From NCBI GenBank assembly GCA_964552465.1, contig CAZKGR010000007.1:1-64000 (forward strand): a stretch of DNA of 64,000 bases. The letters run 5' to 3'. Under the pieces are notes generated by a model, which saw only the letters and a program-made list of their open reading frames with translations, was not told the DNA's origin and did no database searches. The position numbers were made by a program, and so were the translations under genes. How positions within the stretch are numbered: position 1 is the stretch's first letter; every line of letters begins with the position of its first letter. Of the stretch, positions 35,416 through 43,564 are shown piece by piece. The stretch comes from BMS3BBIN04 sp964552465. GTDB taxonomy: Bacteria > Electryoneota > Electryoneia > Electryoneales > Electryoneaceae.

Positions 35416-35446
35416 AGCGGCCCCAGTATGGGCCGCTTGTTTTTCC
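35416..35446 (+). terminator. Terminator closing the mltD-sppA-HU-basic-protein unit
   Basis: AGCGGCCC (35416-35423) pairs perfectly with GGGCCGCT (35430-35437), six-base loop, then TGTTTTTCC. Confidence 0.88.
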
Positions 35447-35518
35447 CTCGAGGTTTATCCGCGGTTGTTGTGACGACGCGAACCCTTCCCGCCCATCGGC
35501 TAACCTGGTGTGTTGCCA

Positions 35519-36751
35519 ATGAACCAGGCCGACCATGTCTACGGTGTCAGTGATCTGACCCGGGAGATCAAGCAGACTCTGGAATCGAGTTTTCGATCCC
35601 TGTGGTTGCGTGCTGAGCTCTCAGACGTTGTGCATCACCGTAGCGGACATCTCTATCTGACCCTCAAAGATGCCACTGCAACCCTGCGCGGAGTGATGTG
35701 GCGAAATGCAGCAACCCGTCTCGAGTTTACTCCTGAGAACGGGCTTGATGTACTCGCCTACGGACGAATCACTGTCTACGAAAAAGGCGGCGTCTATCAG
35801 TTCTCAATCGAAGCGCTGCAGCAAGCAGGCATCGGTGCGCTCGCCCTCGAGTTTGAAAAGCTAAAAGCCGCGTTGCAGGCCGAGGGGCTGTTTGATTCAG
35901 AGCGTAAGCGTCCCGTCCCGAAGATGCCCTCACGGATCGGAGTGCTTACATCATCCAGCGGCGCTGCAGTACGTGATGTATTGGTCACGTTGGCACGCCG
36001 CGGCTTTGGATTATCAGTGAGCCTGATCCCGGTCAAGGTACAGGGCGAGGGAGCTGCACAAGAAGTTGCCGACGGAATTGCACGGTTCAACGCCATGGGA
36101 GAGGGTGAACGACCGGACGTGTTGATCATTGCCCGTGGCGGCGGTTCTCTGGAAGATCTGTGGGCGTTCAACGAAGAAGTTGTTGTGCGTGCAATTGCGG
36201 ATAGCACGATCCCGATCATATCAGGTGTAGGTCATGAGACCGACACCACGTTGGCTGATTTCGCGGCGGACTTTCGCGCCCCGACGCCCACCGGTGCTGC
36301 CGAGGCAGCGACCCCTGATCGCGCTGACATGAAACACCGAGTGGTGACCTCTGAACATCGTCTGGTGCGCGGAATGCGTCAGCTCATCGAGCGCTACCAG
36401 CAACGTCTGGATCGTGCCGCGGGTGGATACGGACTAAGGCGCTTCCCCGATCAACTCCAGCAATGGGTTCAGCAGGTCGATGATGGGGAGACCCGTACTC
36501 GGAGAGCCATCGAGCAGAGGCTGCGTGATCTTCATGAGAAGGTAGTTCGGCATGGGAACAAGTTGAACGCTCTATCACCATTGGCGGTATTAGAACGCGG
36601 GTATTCCGTAGTGATGAGCGGAGATATGGCGATCAGAGATGCTGCTGAATTGATCGAAGGCCAGGAAATCACAACTCGGTTTGCGCGCGGTGAAGCTGTT
36701 TCGCGGGTGGAGACAGTCCGTCCTGACAAGAGCTCTAAATCCTCAAAATGA
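35519..36751 (+). CDS. xseA: Exodeoxyribonuclease VII large subunit
   Basis: The 410-residue catalytic subunit of ExoVII degrades single-stranded DNA from both ends. It has an N-terminal OB-fold (about 1-100, YGVSDLTREIK...GHLYLTLKD), the nuclease region with SRIGVLTSSSGAAVRDVL (about 138-155), ARGGGSLEDLWAFNEE (about 202-217) and GVGHETDTTLADFAADFRAPTPTGAAE (about 237-262), then a long coiled coil and the C-terminal LERGYSVV motif. The ATG at 35519 begins the conserved sequence; a GTG at 35510 would add three residues. xseB follows 85 bases downstream. Confidence 0.96.
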   Translation: MNQADHVYGVSDLTREIKQTLESSFRSLWLRAELSDVVHHRSGHLYLTLKDATATLRGVMWRNAATRLEFTPENGLDVLAYGRITVYEKGGVYQFSIEALQQAGIGALALEFEKLKAALQAEGLFDSERKRPVPKMPSRIGVLTSSSGAAVRDVLVTLARRGFGLSVSLIPVKVQGEGAAQEVADGIARFNAMGEGERPDVLIIARGGGSLEDLWAFNEEVVVRAIADSTIPIISGVGHETDTTLADFAADFRAPTPTGAAEAATPDRADMKHRVVTSEHRLVRGMRQLIERYQQRLDRAAGGYGLRRFPDQLQQWVQQVDDGETRTRRAIEQRLRDLHEKVVRHGNKLNALSPLAVLERGYSVVMSGDMAIRDAAELIEGQEITTRFARGEAVSRVETVRPDKSSKSSK

Positions 36752-36836
36752 CTGGCGAAACGCTCAGATTTGTGACCATTTTACGCTCGCACAGAATTAG
36801 CAGTATTGTTGACTCGAGAAAAAGGTGGAGAAGATG

Positions 36837-37082
36837 ATGGAAAAGACGACGAAAGTTCCGGAACAGCCCAAGTTTGAGCAGGAATTGGATCGTCTTGAGA
36901 CTATCGTTTCGCGCTTGGAAGAAGGCGGACTCCCTCTTGAGGAAAACCTGAAATTATTCGAAGAAGGTCAAAAGGCTCTTCAGCAGTGCCGGCAGACGTT
37001 GGAAGCAGCACAAGTCAAAGTTGAGAAATTGCTTGCAGACGGCGAGCGGCAACTGATAGACCCGGCTGCGCTCGGCCGATAA
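36837..37082 (+). CDS. xseB: Exodeoxyribonuclease VII small subunit
   Basis: The 81-residue protein has the XseB pattern FEQELDRLETIVSRLEEGGLPLEENLKLFEEG (motif region, about 13-44) forming the helical hairpin that binds the XseA coiled coil. I chose the ATG at 36837, with GGAG six bases upstream; the GTG at 36825 lies just before that SD and the ATG at 36834 too close to it. It follows xseA in the same direction, so both subunits are co-expressed. Confidence 0.93.
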   Translation: MEKTTKVPEQPKFEQELDRLETIVSRLEEGGLPLEENLKLFEEGQKALQQCRQTLEAAQVKVEKLLADGERQLIDPAALGR

Positions 37083-37432
37083 CCCTCCCAGAATCCTCCC
37101 ATATTCAGCCTAAGTATTGAACATATTCCGACCATAGGATCGCTCTGGATTTCGTGTTATATACTAAAAATCAGAATAGTAAGTAACTTCTCATCACTAA
37201 AGCTCAATATAGTGATAATATTGAGTTGTGGACAAATCGACTCATCAACAAGAAGTTCACATGTTATCCACTCGGTCGAGATTGTTTGGGGATAGTTGTT
37301 TCTGAATTGCAATGTTTTCAAGCTATCAGTACGATTTTACCTGTGGGTAAAACGTCTCCAAAATCGACCTTGATGTGCGACAACTTCTCTCATCGTTTCC
37401 TACATTGGAAAAGCTGGCAAAAGGGAATCGTT
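37083..37432. other. AT-rich intergenic region with a palindrome and DnaA-box-like sites
   Basis: 350 bases between xseB and nadK, clearly AT-rich at 37120-37260. It holds a perfect inverted repeat CTCAATAT/ATATTGAG (37203-37210, 37218-37225) and two near-matches to the DnaA box TTATNCACA: TGTGGACAA at 37227-37235 (complement TTGTCCACA) and TTATCCACT at 37264-37272. The nadK promoter must lie here. No gene is supported. Confidence 0.5.
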
Positions 37433-38308
37433 ATGATCTTGGGATTAGCGGGCAATCGTCACAAAGAGAAGCTTCAGACGGTTCTACCGGACTACGTGCG
37501 CTGGCTTGACGAGCACAAGGTTGAGTGCGTCATTTCTGAAGAGTTCCGTGGCCTCGATGGACTTGAAGAACGCAAATTTGTCGAGCCTGAGGTCATTGGC
37601 GAACATGTGGATGTTGTTCTCAGTTTCGGCGGCGACGGCACGTTATTGAACACTGTCACTCGACTGAGTGGAGTCGAAACACCAGTACTCGGTGTCAATC
37701 TGGGTGGCTTGGGCTATCTCACGGAAGTCGGTTCGGATGAGCTGATCCAACGTACCGAGCAGTTGCTGGAACGCAAGTGGTCCATCGAGCGGCGGATGAT
37801 TCTTGAGGTTTCAGTTCAGAATGGGCAGCATGGTGGACCGTGGCAGGCATTAAATGATGTTGTGGTCGACAAGGCGGACTACGGACGTTTGATCCAAATT
37901 CGCAGCAGTATTGATGGTGTGTACTTGAACACTTTCCGTGCAGATGGTTTGATTATCGCGACTCCAACCGGTTCAACGGGTTACAACTTGTCTGCGGGTG
38001 GGCCGATCCTCGAACCGAAGATGGCTGGAATGTTGTTAACTCCTCTGAATCCTCACTCGCTGAGTAACCGACCGTTGGTAATCAACGATGATAAGACGGT
38101 ATGTATTGAGACATATACCCCGGAGCAGTATTACTCGTTGACGGTAGACGGGGAATGTGTTGCGAAGATTGAGAGCGGATTAGGGGTCAATGTCAAACGT
38201 GCGGAAAACGATGCCTGCCTGGTCAATTTCGCTGGCCGCTATTTCTACGAGGTCCTGCGACAGAAGTTGGGGTGGGGCGATCTGCAGACTGGAAGGGGCA
38301 ACGAGTAG
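37433..38308 (+). CDS. nadK: NAD kinase
   Basis: The 291-residue enzyme phosphorylates NAD to NADP using ATP or polyphosphate. It has the nucleotide-binding SFGGDGTLL with GGDGT at 66-70, NLGGLGYLTEV (about 82-92), and the NAD-site motif TPTGSTGYNLSAGGP (about 178-192). The start is the ATG at 37433, with AAGGGA upstream; the frame is open 69 codons further but without conserved residues. It is followed by a bidirectional terminator shared with the convergent MBL-fold gene. Confidence 0.95.
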   Translation: MILGLAGNRHKEKLQTVLPDYVRWLDEHKVECVISEEFRGLDGLEERKFVEPEVIGEHVDVVLSFGGDGTLLNTVTRLSGVETPVLGVNLGGLGYLTEVGSDELIQRTEQLLERKWSIERRMILEVSVQNGQHGGPWQALNDVVVDKADYGRLIQIRSSIDGVYLNTFRADGLIIATPTGSTGYNLSAGGPILEPKMAGMLLTPLNPHSLSNRPLVINDDKTVCIETYTPEQYYSLTVDGECVAKIESGLGVNVKRAENDACLVNFAGRYFYEVLRQKLGWGDLQTGRGNE

Positions 38309-38358
38309 ATGCAGTCTGCTTGAGTAGTCCAGGTACTCCTTTGATTGTCTAAACAGAA

Positions 38359-38390
38359 AGCCCGGATTCAACGAACCCGGGCTACATTTT
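38359..38390. terminator. Bidirectional terminator between nadK and the MBL-fold gene
   Basis: AGCCCGGATTC (38359-38369) and GAACCCGGGCT (38373-38383) form a stem with one mismatch. A-rich sequence precedes it (AAACAGAA) and ACATTTT follows, suiting both directions. Confidence 0.75.
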
Positions 38391-38409
38391 CTCGTATCTA
38401 GTATCTCGT

Positions 38410-39636
38410 TCAGCCTTTCAACCGCTCCAGCACATCCTTGGCGTTTTGATAATCGGGATTGACCTCGAGAGCGCGTTCGTAATATTCGATAGCCTTTGTC
38501 GTATCGCCCTTGAGTAAAAGTAGCTCGCCATAGCTGTCGTATACGTTTGCCGATTCAGGGAACAGGTCCATGTTCAACTTGAGCACTTTTAGTGCCTCAT
38601 CCACGCGGTCCCGGTAGCTGAGTTGGTAGCCGAGCATGTTCAGGTGGGCTTCACCATAATCATATTCGTCGGCGTGCTCTTCTTTGAATGTGTCAAACTG
38701 TTCGATCATCGTATCGACACCGTCTTCTTCGAGAATCTTGCTCATCGGTTCGCTGATCGAGGGCGGGCCATCCTCTTTGGAGAAATGATGGGTATTGACC
38801 ATCTGAGCCCAGACGGGGTGCGTTACGAATACACCCTCAAATTCATCCCATTCCGCTAGCAGCCCCGATTCTGCGATCTCGTCTGGTGTTTTGCCTTTGT
38901 TTAACGCCTCATCGACCACTGCAATGCTCTTCCGCAGAGTCTCGGCATATTCGCGCAATTGGGCAGCGGAATAGTCGTCCCCGTGCGCGAGCGAGAAAGT
39001 GGCATCGGGGAACTCGCTTGCCATCCAGTCAATCCGTTCGAGTGACGCGTCCAGATCGCCGACGTTCGGATCAGCGTAGAGGTAACCTCCGCCAATTACG
39101 CTGCTGCCGACAAATAGAATGTTTGAGTCAACAAAGTGGATCAGCATTTCATCGTCGGAATGTCCCGGTTCCAGCGGAATAAAGCGGACATCTTCGCCGT
39201 TAATCCTCATGGTAGCAGGCTCTGTGATCTCGACCGTCGGACCGTCGAAGATCCGTTGGTCGGGTAGATAATAATAGCTATCTGCCAGGCAGTTGTCGCG
39301 CGCAATGACGGTTGCCTCATCCCCCATCAGCGGCAAGCCACCGGTGTGATCACCGTGGCCGTGTGACAGGGCAATGAAGGTGATTGGTTTGTCGGATACA
39401 GCTTGGATGGCGTCATGTAACAGAGTTGCGGTGACCGGGAATCCGGTGTCGACGAGGAAAATGCCGTCATCACCGATGGAGGCAAGCACATTAAAATCAA
39501 AGAAAGTTGTAACGCGGAACTGATAGAAGTTATCGTTGATCTGGATAGTTTCGACAGAAGCTTGCTGAGCTATTATCGGGGATGCGATCAAAACGAGCAG
39601 GAGTGAAGCGACGACTAATCTGCGAAGCTGTTTCAT
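38410..39636 (-). CDS. Exported MBL-fold metallo-hydrolase with C-terminal TPR repeats
   Basis: The 408-residue protein has a signal peptide (MKQLRRLVVASLLLVLIASPIIAQ, cleaved near 24). The metallo-beta-lactamase fold follows: HGHGDH at 92-97 (His92, His94, Asp96, His97 as metal ligands), PGHSDDEML and SLAHGDDY as further ligand regions. The C-terminal 90 residues hold about two TPR repeats (RVDEALKVLKLNMDLFPES; TTKAIEYYERALEVNPD). It is therefore a periplasmic hydrolase of unknown substrate with a protein-interaction tail, a plan also seen in exported MBL proteins of Bacteroidetes and Acidobacteria. The ATG at 39634-39636 starts the signal peptide. Confidence 0.87.
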   Translation of the reverse strand: MKQLRRLVVASLLLVLIASPIIAQQASVETIQINDNFYQFRVTTFFDFNVLASIGDDGIFLVDTGFPVTATLLHDAIQAVSDKPITFIALSHGHGDHTGGLPLMGDEATVIARDNCLADSYYYLPDQRIFDGPTVEITEPATMRINGEDVRFIPLEPGHSDDEMLIHFVDSNILFVGSSVIGGGYLYADPNVGDLDASLERIDWMASEFPDATFSLAHGDDYSAAQLREYAETLRKSIAVVDEALNKGKTPDEIAESGLLAEWDEFEGVFVTHPVWAQMVNTHHFSKEDGPPSISEPMSKILEEDGVDTMIEQFDTFKEEHADEYDYGEAHLNMLGYQLSYRDRVDEALKVLKLNMDLFPESANVYDSYGELLLLKGDTTKAIEYYERALEVNPDYQNAKDVLERLKG

Positions 39637-39979
39637 GGCTGTCTCTCTGTTGGACTGTAGTGTTGACCGTGTTGCAGACGTAATAAAGTTAAGGGAATGA
39701 CTCAGAGGGCTAAAACTGGTGGGATGGGGCAAGTTGTTGTGCGGAGTTGAGCAAATGCCTTGAGTTGTATTTCGTAAGTGAAATGTGAACAGTGTCTTGT
39801 CGTGACAAAGCGACCTCCTCAAAAGGGTCAACTCTTTCTGGACGGGACAATTGGTTGTTGGTAGAATAACGGAGCTTCATGAGAGTCATGAGCCTGGGGT
39901 GAGTGTGCATGATGGCAGGATGCTCCGTACAATTCGATGCCAGCCAGATCTGGCAAATCAAAATCACTCCTGAGAATTC
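39637..39979. other. Intergenic region, divergent promoters, 343 bases
   Basis: Lies between the leftward MBL-fold gene and the rightward MFS transporter gene. The leftward frame stays open for 65 codons in it, but with no SD or conserved residues. No repeat, RNA gene or operator was recognised. Confidence 0.5.
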
Positions 39980-41167
39980 ATGACAATCCGACATCCATTC
40001 CTGTGCAAACTGGCGCTACTCCTGGTTTCGAGTTTGACGATCATGGCTGGCGCGACCGTGGCGGCATCCTTGCCGAGTATTCAGCGTGCATTTGTTGATA
40101 CGGAAAATGTTGCTTTGCTGACGCGCTTGGTCGTAACCATGCCAGCGCTGGCGATAGCTGTGCTGTCCCCGGTGTCAGGTTGGTTGGTAGATCGGTTTGG
40201 CAGAACTCGATTACTCTATTCCGCCATGCTGCTGTATGGAGTCGCGGGAGTTACTGGTGGATTGGTCAACGACATATACGTGTTACTCGTATTCCGGTTT
40301 CTGCTTGGCGTGTCTGTCGCGATGACGATGACCAGTGTGCTCACGTTAGTCGGCGACTATTATGAGGGAGTGGAACGCGCACGTTTTCTCGGTATTCAGG
40401 CTGCGTTCATGGGCTTTGGGGGAGTGATATTCATTACCTTGGGTGGGTGGTTGGCATCGATGAGTTGGCGCGGTCCATTCTTCCTGTATGCTGCAGCGTT
40501 CGCATTTCTCCCGTTGGCGATCTGGTTTCTGAAGGAACCCGAACTAAATGCAGACCAATCTGTAGATGAGGATACAGAATCACCGCTGGAGTCTGGCGGT
40601 ACACTCGATCGACCTCTGGCAGCGTTTGTCTACTTTGTGCTTGTGATCATGTTTATCATCTTTTACGCTGTTCCAACACAGGTTCCATTCTACATCGAGT
40701 ATAAATTTGGTGTCAACAGCACGGCGGTCGGTTTCGCCGTAGCGGCCATAACATTGAGTTCGGCAGTCGTTTCGTTGTTGTATCAGCGGGTGAAACAGAC
40801 TACCAGCTATCTCGGAGTATTTGGTTATACTTTTTTCTTCACGGGCTTGGCGTTTCTCTTTTTGAGCTGGTCCAGTTTGTATCCGTTGGCCGTATTCTCA
40901 CTGTTGATCGGTGGATTGGGGATGGGATTGCTGATGCCGAATAGTTCTGTCTGGCTGATGGATCTCGCGCCCGTGGAGATGCGAGGTCGAGTGATGGGAG
41001 GGATGACAACTGCCGTATTCCTCGGACAGTTTATCAGCCCGCTGGTCACCCAACCGATGGTAACACGTGTTGGGGCGGAACGTAGTTTTATTCTGCTCGG
41101 CACGATGTTGATCATTGCTACGGCGGTTACGTTACTGTCAACAAGCCTGTTCAAGCGCTGGAGCTAG
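39980..41167 (+). CDS. Major facilitator superfamily transporter
   Basis: The 395-residue inner-membrane protein has about 12 membrane helices in two sixes split by a polar loop near 195-212. Motif A appears as GWLVDRFGRTRLLY (about 67-80) and a GxxxGP-like LLIGGLGMGLLMP in the second half. It resembles drug/H+ antiporters of the 12-TM class, but substrate and direction cannot be told. An isolated gene; the GPP34 gene begins 68 bases downstream. Confidence 0.88.
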   Translation: MTIRHPFLCKLALLLVSSLTIMAGATVAASLPSIQRAFVDTENVALLTRLVVTMPALAIAVLSPVSGWLVDRFGRTRLLYSAMLLYGVAGVTGGLVNDIYVLLVFRFLLGVSVAMTMTSVLTLVGDYYEGVERARFLGIQAAFMGFGGVIFITLGGWLASMSWRGPFFLYAAAFAFLPLAIWFLKEPELNADQSVDEDTESPLESGGTLDRPLAAFVYFVLVIMFIIFYAVPTQVPFYIEYKFGVNSTAVGFAVAAITLSSAVVSLLYQRVKQTTSYLGVFGYTFFFTGLAFLFLSWSSLYPLAVFSLLIGGLGMGLLMPNSSVWLMDLAPVEMRGRVMGGMTTAVFLGQFISPLVTQPMVTRVGAERSFILLGTMLIIATAVTLLSTSLFKRWS

Positions 41168-41235
41168 CGGCTGGTTCGCAATTGGATTGTAGCGATTCAC
41201 CTCTCTCCTGCATTCAGAACATTGGAGGTATATCA

Positions 41236-41910
41236 ATGAAATTATCCCTTGCACAAGAATTGCTGCTGCTGGCGTTGAAGGACGAGAAGGGCACTTTGGC
41301 GGTGGATTCTACCTACGTGAAAGTGGGATTGACCGGTGCAATGTTGCTGGAGTTGCTCCTTGAAGAGCGGTTGGATGTTGTAGACAAGAAAATCCGAGTC
41401 AAGAATCCGTCAGTTCATCCCGACCCGTTTCTTGAAGGTGTGCTGGAGCAGATTCGCGACAGCAAAAAGGAGCGGAAACTGAAGGATTGGGTTTCACGTC
41501 TGTCGGATAAGTCACCGAAGTTGATTAAAGAGATGACGACCAGTTTGGTGGCTGCCGGGATTCTTCGTCACGAAGAAGGGCGGATACTCTGGGTTTTTCC
41601 GCATCACAAGCACCCGACCAATGATCCTACTCCAGAACTGCTTATTCGTCGCCGGATTGACGATGTCGTGCTGGGTGGGTCGACCCCGGACGCGCGAACA
41701 TCTTCTTTGATCTCGATTGCCTTGGCCTGTGAACTCACCGGAGAGCTGTTTGAGAAGCACGTTCGCAGGGAAGCCAAAAAGCGGATGAAGGAGATCACAA
41801 AAGCCAATGAACAAGGGGCTATAGTTATTGGGCATGTGATTCAGGAGATACAGGCAGCAATTGGAGCCGTGATAGCGGTTTCGATTGTGGCGAGTTCTGC
41901 TGGCTCTTGA
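41236..41910 (+). CDS. GPP34 (GOLPH3) family protein
   Basis: The 224-residue protein matches the GPP34 family: MKLSLAQELLLLALKDEKG (1-19), VKVGLTGAMLLELLLEERLDV (about 29-49), GILRHEEGRILWVFP (about 113-127) and RTSSLISIALACELTGELF (about 154-172). In eukaryotes, GOLPH3 binds phosphatidylinositol-4-phosphate on Golgi membranes. In bacteria, especially actinobacteria, its function is unknown, with membrane-lipid binding the guess. The ATG at 41236 has GGAGG seven bases upstream, which fixes the start. The C-terminal segment (AIGAVIAVSIVASSAGS) is hydrophobic and could contact membrane. Confidence 0.85.
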   Translation: MKLSLAQELLLLALKDEKGTLAVDSTYVKVGLTGAMLLELLLEERLDVVDKKIRVKNPSVHPDPFLEGVLEQIRDSKKERKLKDWVSRLSDKSPKLIKEMTTSLVAAGILRHEEGRILWVFPHHKHPTNDPTPELLIRRRIDDVVLGGSTPDARTSSLISIALACELTGELFEKHVRREAKKRMKEITKANEQGAIVIGHVIQEIQAAIGAVIAVSIVASSAGS

Positions 41911-42051
41911 GCATGTGGTCGGTTCCTGTACGAAATTATTAAATCTGCCGTTGGCTCTTGCCAGCGGTGTTTGTTCTCGGCATTTTCCATGTTCGCCCGC
42001 AAATATCCTGCTTAGCGTGATTTTGTGATGTAATGAAGGAGGGAAGAGGGT

Positions 42052-43083
42052 TTGCATTGGGGCTGGATCACACTGATAGTGGTATTCGTTCTGCTATCGC
42101 TCCCGCTGTTCGTGCCGATCATTGTTCGGGTGCGAGCGGAAAGCGAGACGCGTGAGTTCGAATATGCCTTGGCTCTCGGTCCATTCGCGTTGCTCCCCAA
42201 TCTCGGCGAAAACCTCTCTCGATATAAACATGCCGTCGCGCGTCCACTGTACATCATCACACGTCCTATCGTATGGCTGTTCAAGGGGCTGGTGATTTTG
42301 ATTCGCGCTGTGTTGTGGCCGTTCAAGATGATTTTGCGTCTGTTTCGCAAGAAGCGGCGTGTCTCAGATATGGAGACGATTCGTCGTGATGAAGTGGGGG
42401 AGGAGTGGGCAGAACCAGCAGAATTTGAGTCTGACGATCACGATGAGTCACGAGAAGAGGCTGGCTATTCATCCGCTAGCCAGTGGGATGATCACGGCAG
42501 CGCATACTCGGACGATCTGGGCGAAGCTGCGGAACCTCCGGACGACTGGATGAGTGCGGATGCTGATGAGCCATCAGAAGACCAGGGTTCTGATCTGCCT
42601 GATTCCAGAGGTATGTCTGCAGAATCGAGCTCGGCCGATGAGGATTCTCCGAAGCAGTCCATCTTTAGCAAATTCGACAAGGTGAAGTCGTCTTACGCAC
42701 AGTTCAGGGACATGTTGCGGAAATATGGGCGGACTGGAAAGCGAACTCTGCGGGCAGTGTTCCTGCTGGGTCGAGAGAGTTTTCAAGCGTTGAACTTCCG
42801 AGTTTTTGATTTGCAATGGTCAACGGGTGGCGATCCGGCAACACTAGGCCAAATCCTCGGCTGGCATTACATGATGACAGGTGTTCTGCATCCACGCATG
42901 CAGCGGCATGTCCAATTCCAACCGCTCTGGGACTCGGAGCTGCTCGCTCCATCCGGGCGTGCGAATGTGGTATTGTATGTGTGGGGTTATCGTTTCATCC
43001 CACCTTTAGTTCGGTTTATCTTCCGCTTGCCGTGGCTGGGAGTATTCAGGATAGTTCGCGAGCAGGTGTTTACTCGAAAGTGA
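42052..43083 (+). CDS. Membrane protein, distant DUF2953 (YtfI)-like, with acidic insert
   Basis: A TTG at 42052, eight bases after GGAGGG, starts a 343-residue product. An N-terminal helix (4-24, LIVVFVLLSLPLFVPIIV) is followed by a basic amphipathic stretch (65-105) and a 90-residue Asp/Glu/Ser-rich insert (about 110-205). The C-terminal part has hydrophobic strands and a short membrane segment (LYVWGYRFIPPLVRFIFRLPW). The pair with the YtfJ-like gene, 20 bases downstream, mirrors the ytfI-ytfJ arrangement of Firmicutes, where both are sporulation-linked. Similarity to DUF2953 is by plan and position, not by clear motifs. A sporulation role is unlikely in this organism. Confidence 0.6.
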   Translation: MHWGWITLIVVFVLLSLPLFVPIIVRVRAESETREFEYALALGPFALLPNLGENLSRYKHAVARPLYIITRPIVWLFKGLVILIRAVLWPFKMILRLFRKKRRVSDMETIRRDEVGEEWAEPAEFESDDHDESREEAGYSSASQWDDHGSAYSDDLGEAAEPPDDWMSADADEPSEDQGSDLPDSRGMSAESSSADEDSPKQSIFSKFDKVKSSYAQFRDMLRKYGRTGKRTLRAVFLLGRESFQALNFRVFDLQWSTGGDPATLGQILGWHYMMTGVLHPRMQRHVQFQPLWDSELLAPSGRANVVLYVWGYRFIPPLVRFIFRLPWLGVFRIVREQVFTRK

Positions 43084-43103
43084 GTTTGAGGAGAAAATAG
43101 AGA

Positions 43104-43550
43104 ATGGAAAGCCAGGCACAGAAGTTGATTGAGGGATTGCTGGACAAAGCTCGCGACATCGCGCGCAGTGAAACAGTGATCGGCGAGCCGATTACCTTCC
43201 GCAATGTACTCGTGCTTCCAGTGGTTAAAATATCCATCGGGTTCGGTGCTGGTGGAGGGCAAGGTGGCGAAAGCAGCAAAGGCAGTGGTTCGGGTGGTGG
43301 CGGCGGTGGGGGAATCCGTATCGAACCAACCTGTTTCCTAGTGCATGACGGCAATAATGTCCGTGTCCTGCCTGCTACACCAGCCAAGGGCAAGGGTGTG
43401 GACGCTTTGATCGAGAAGCTGCCCGATCTGATGACCTATGCGATGGACAGTTTGAAAGGTTCAGGCACAGTTGAAGATGAAGGTGATTCGTTCGAGACAT
43501 CGTCTTCGGACGAAGCGTCAGATAGTTCGCAAGACGACAATTCTTTATAG
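43104..43550 (+). CDS. YtfJ/GerW family protein
   Basis: The 148-residue protein has the YtfJ pattern: VIGEPITFRNVLVLPVVKISIGFGAGGG (about 24-51), a Gly/Ser-rich stretch (52-70) and GIRIEPTCFLVHDGNNVRVLPA (about 70-91). The C-terminal 35 residues are acidic and Ser-rich. The family is named for spore germination in Bacillus (GerW) but is widespread in non-spore formers, where its role is unknown. It follows the YtfI-like gene, so the two are probably co-expressed. The dcd-like gene starts 14 bases downstream. Confidence 0.83.
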   Translation: MESQAQKLIEGLLDKARDIARSETVIGEPITFRNVLVLPVVKISIGFGAGGGQGGESSKGSGSGGGGGGGIRIEPTCFLVHDGNNVRVLPATPAKGKGVDALIEKLPDLMTYAMDSLKGSGTVEDEGDSFETSSSDEASDSSQDDNSL

Positions 43551-43564
43551 CCACCGGAGCTCTT

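Noticed and set aside
37083..37432. Chromosome origin
   Set aside because: Only two imperfect DnaA-like boxes and no dnaA/dnaN neighbourhood.
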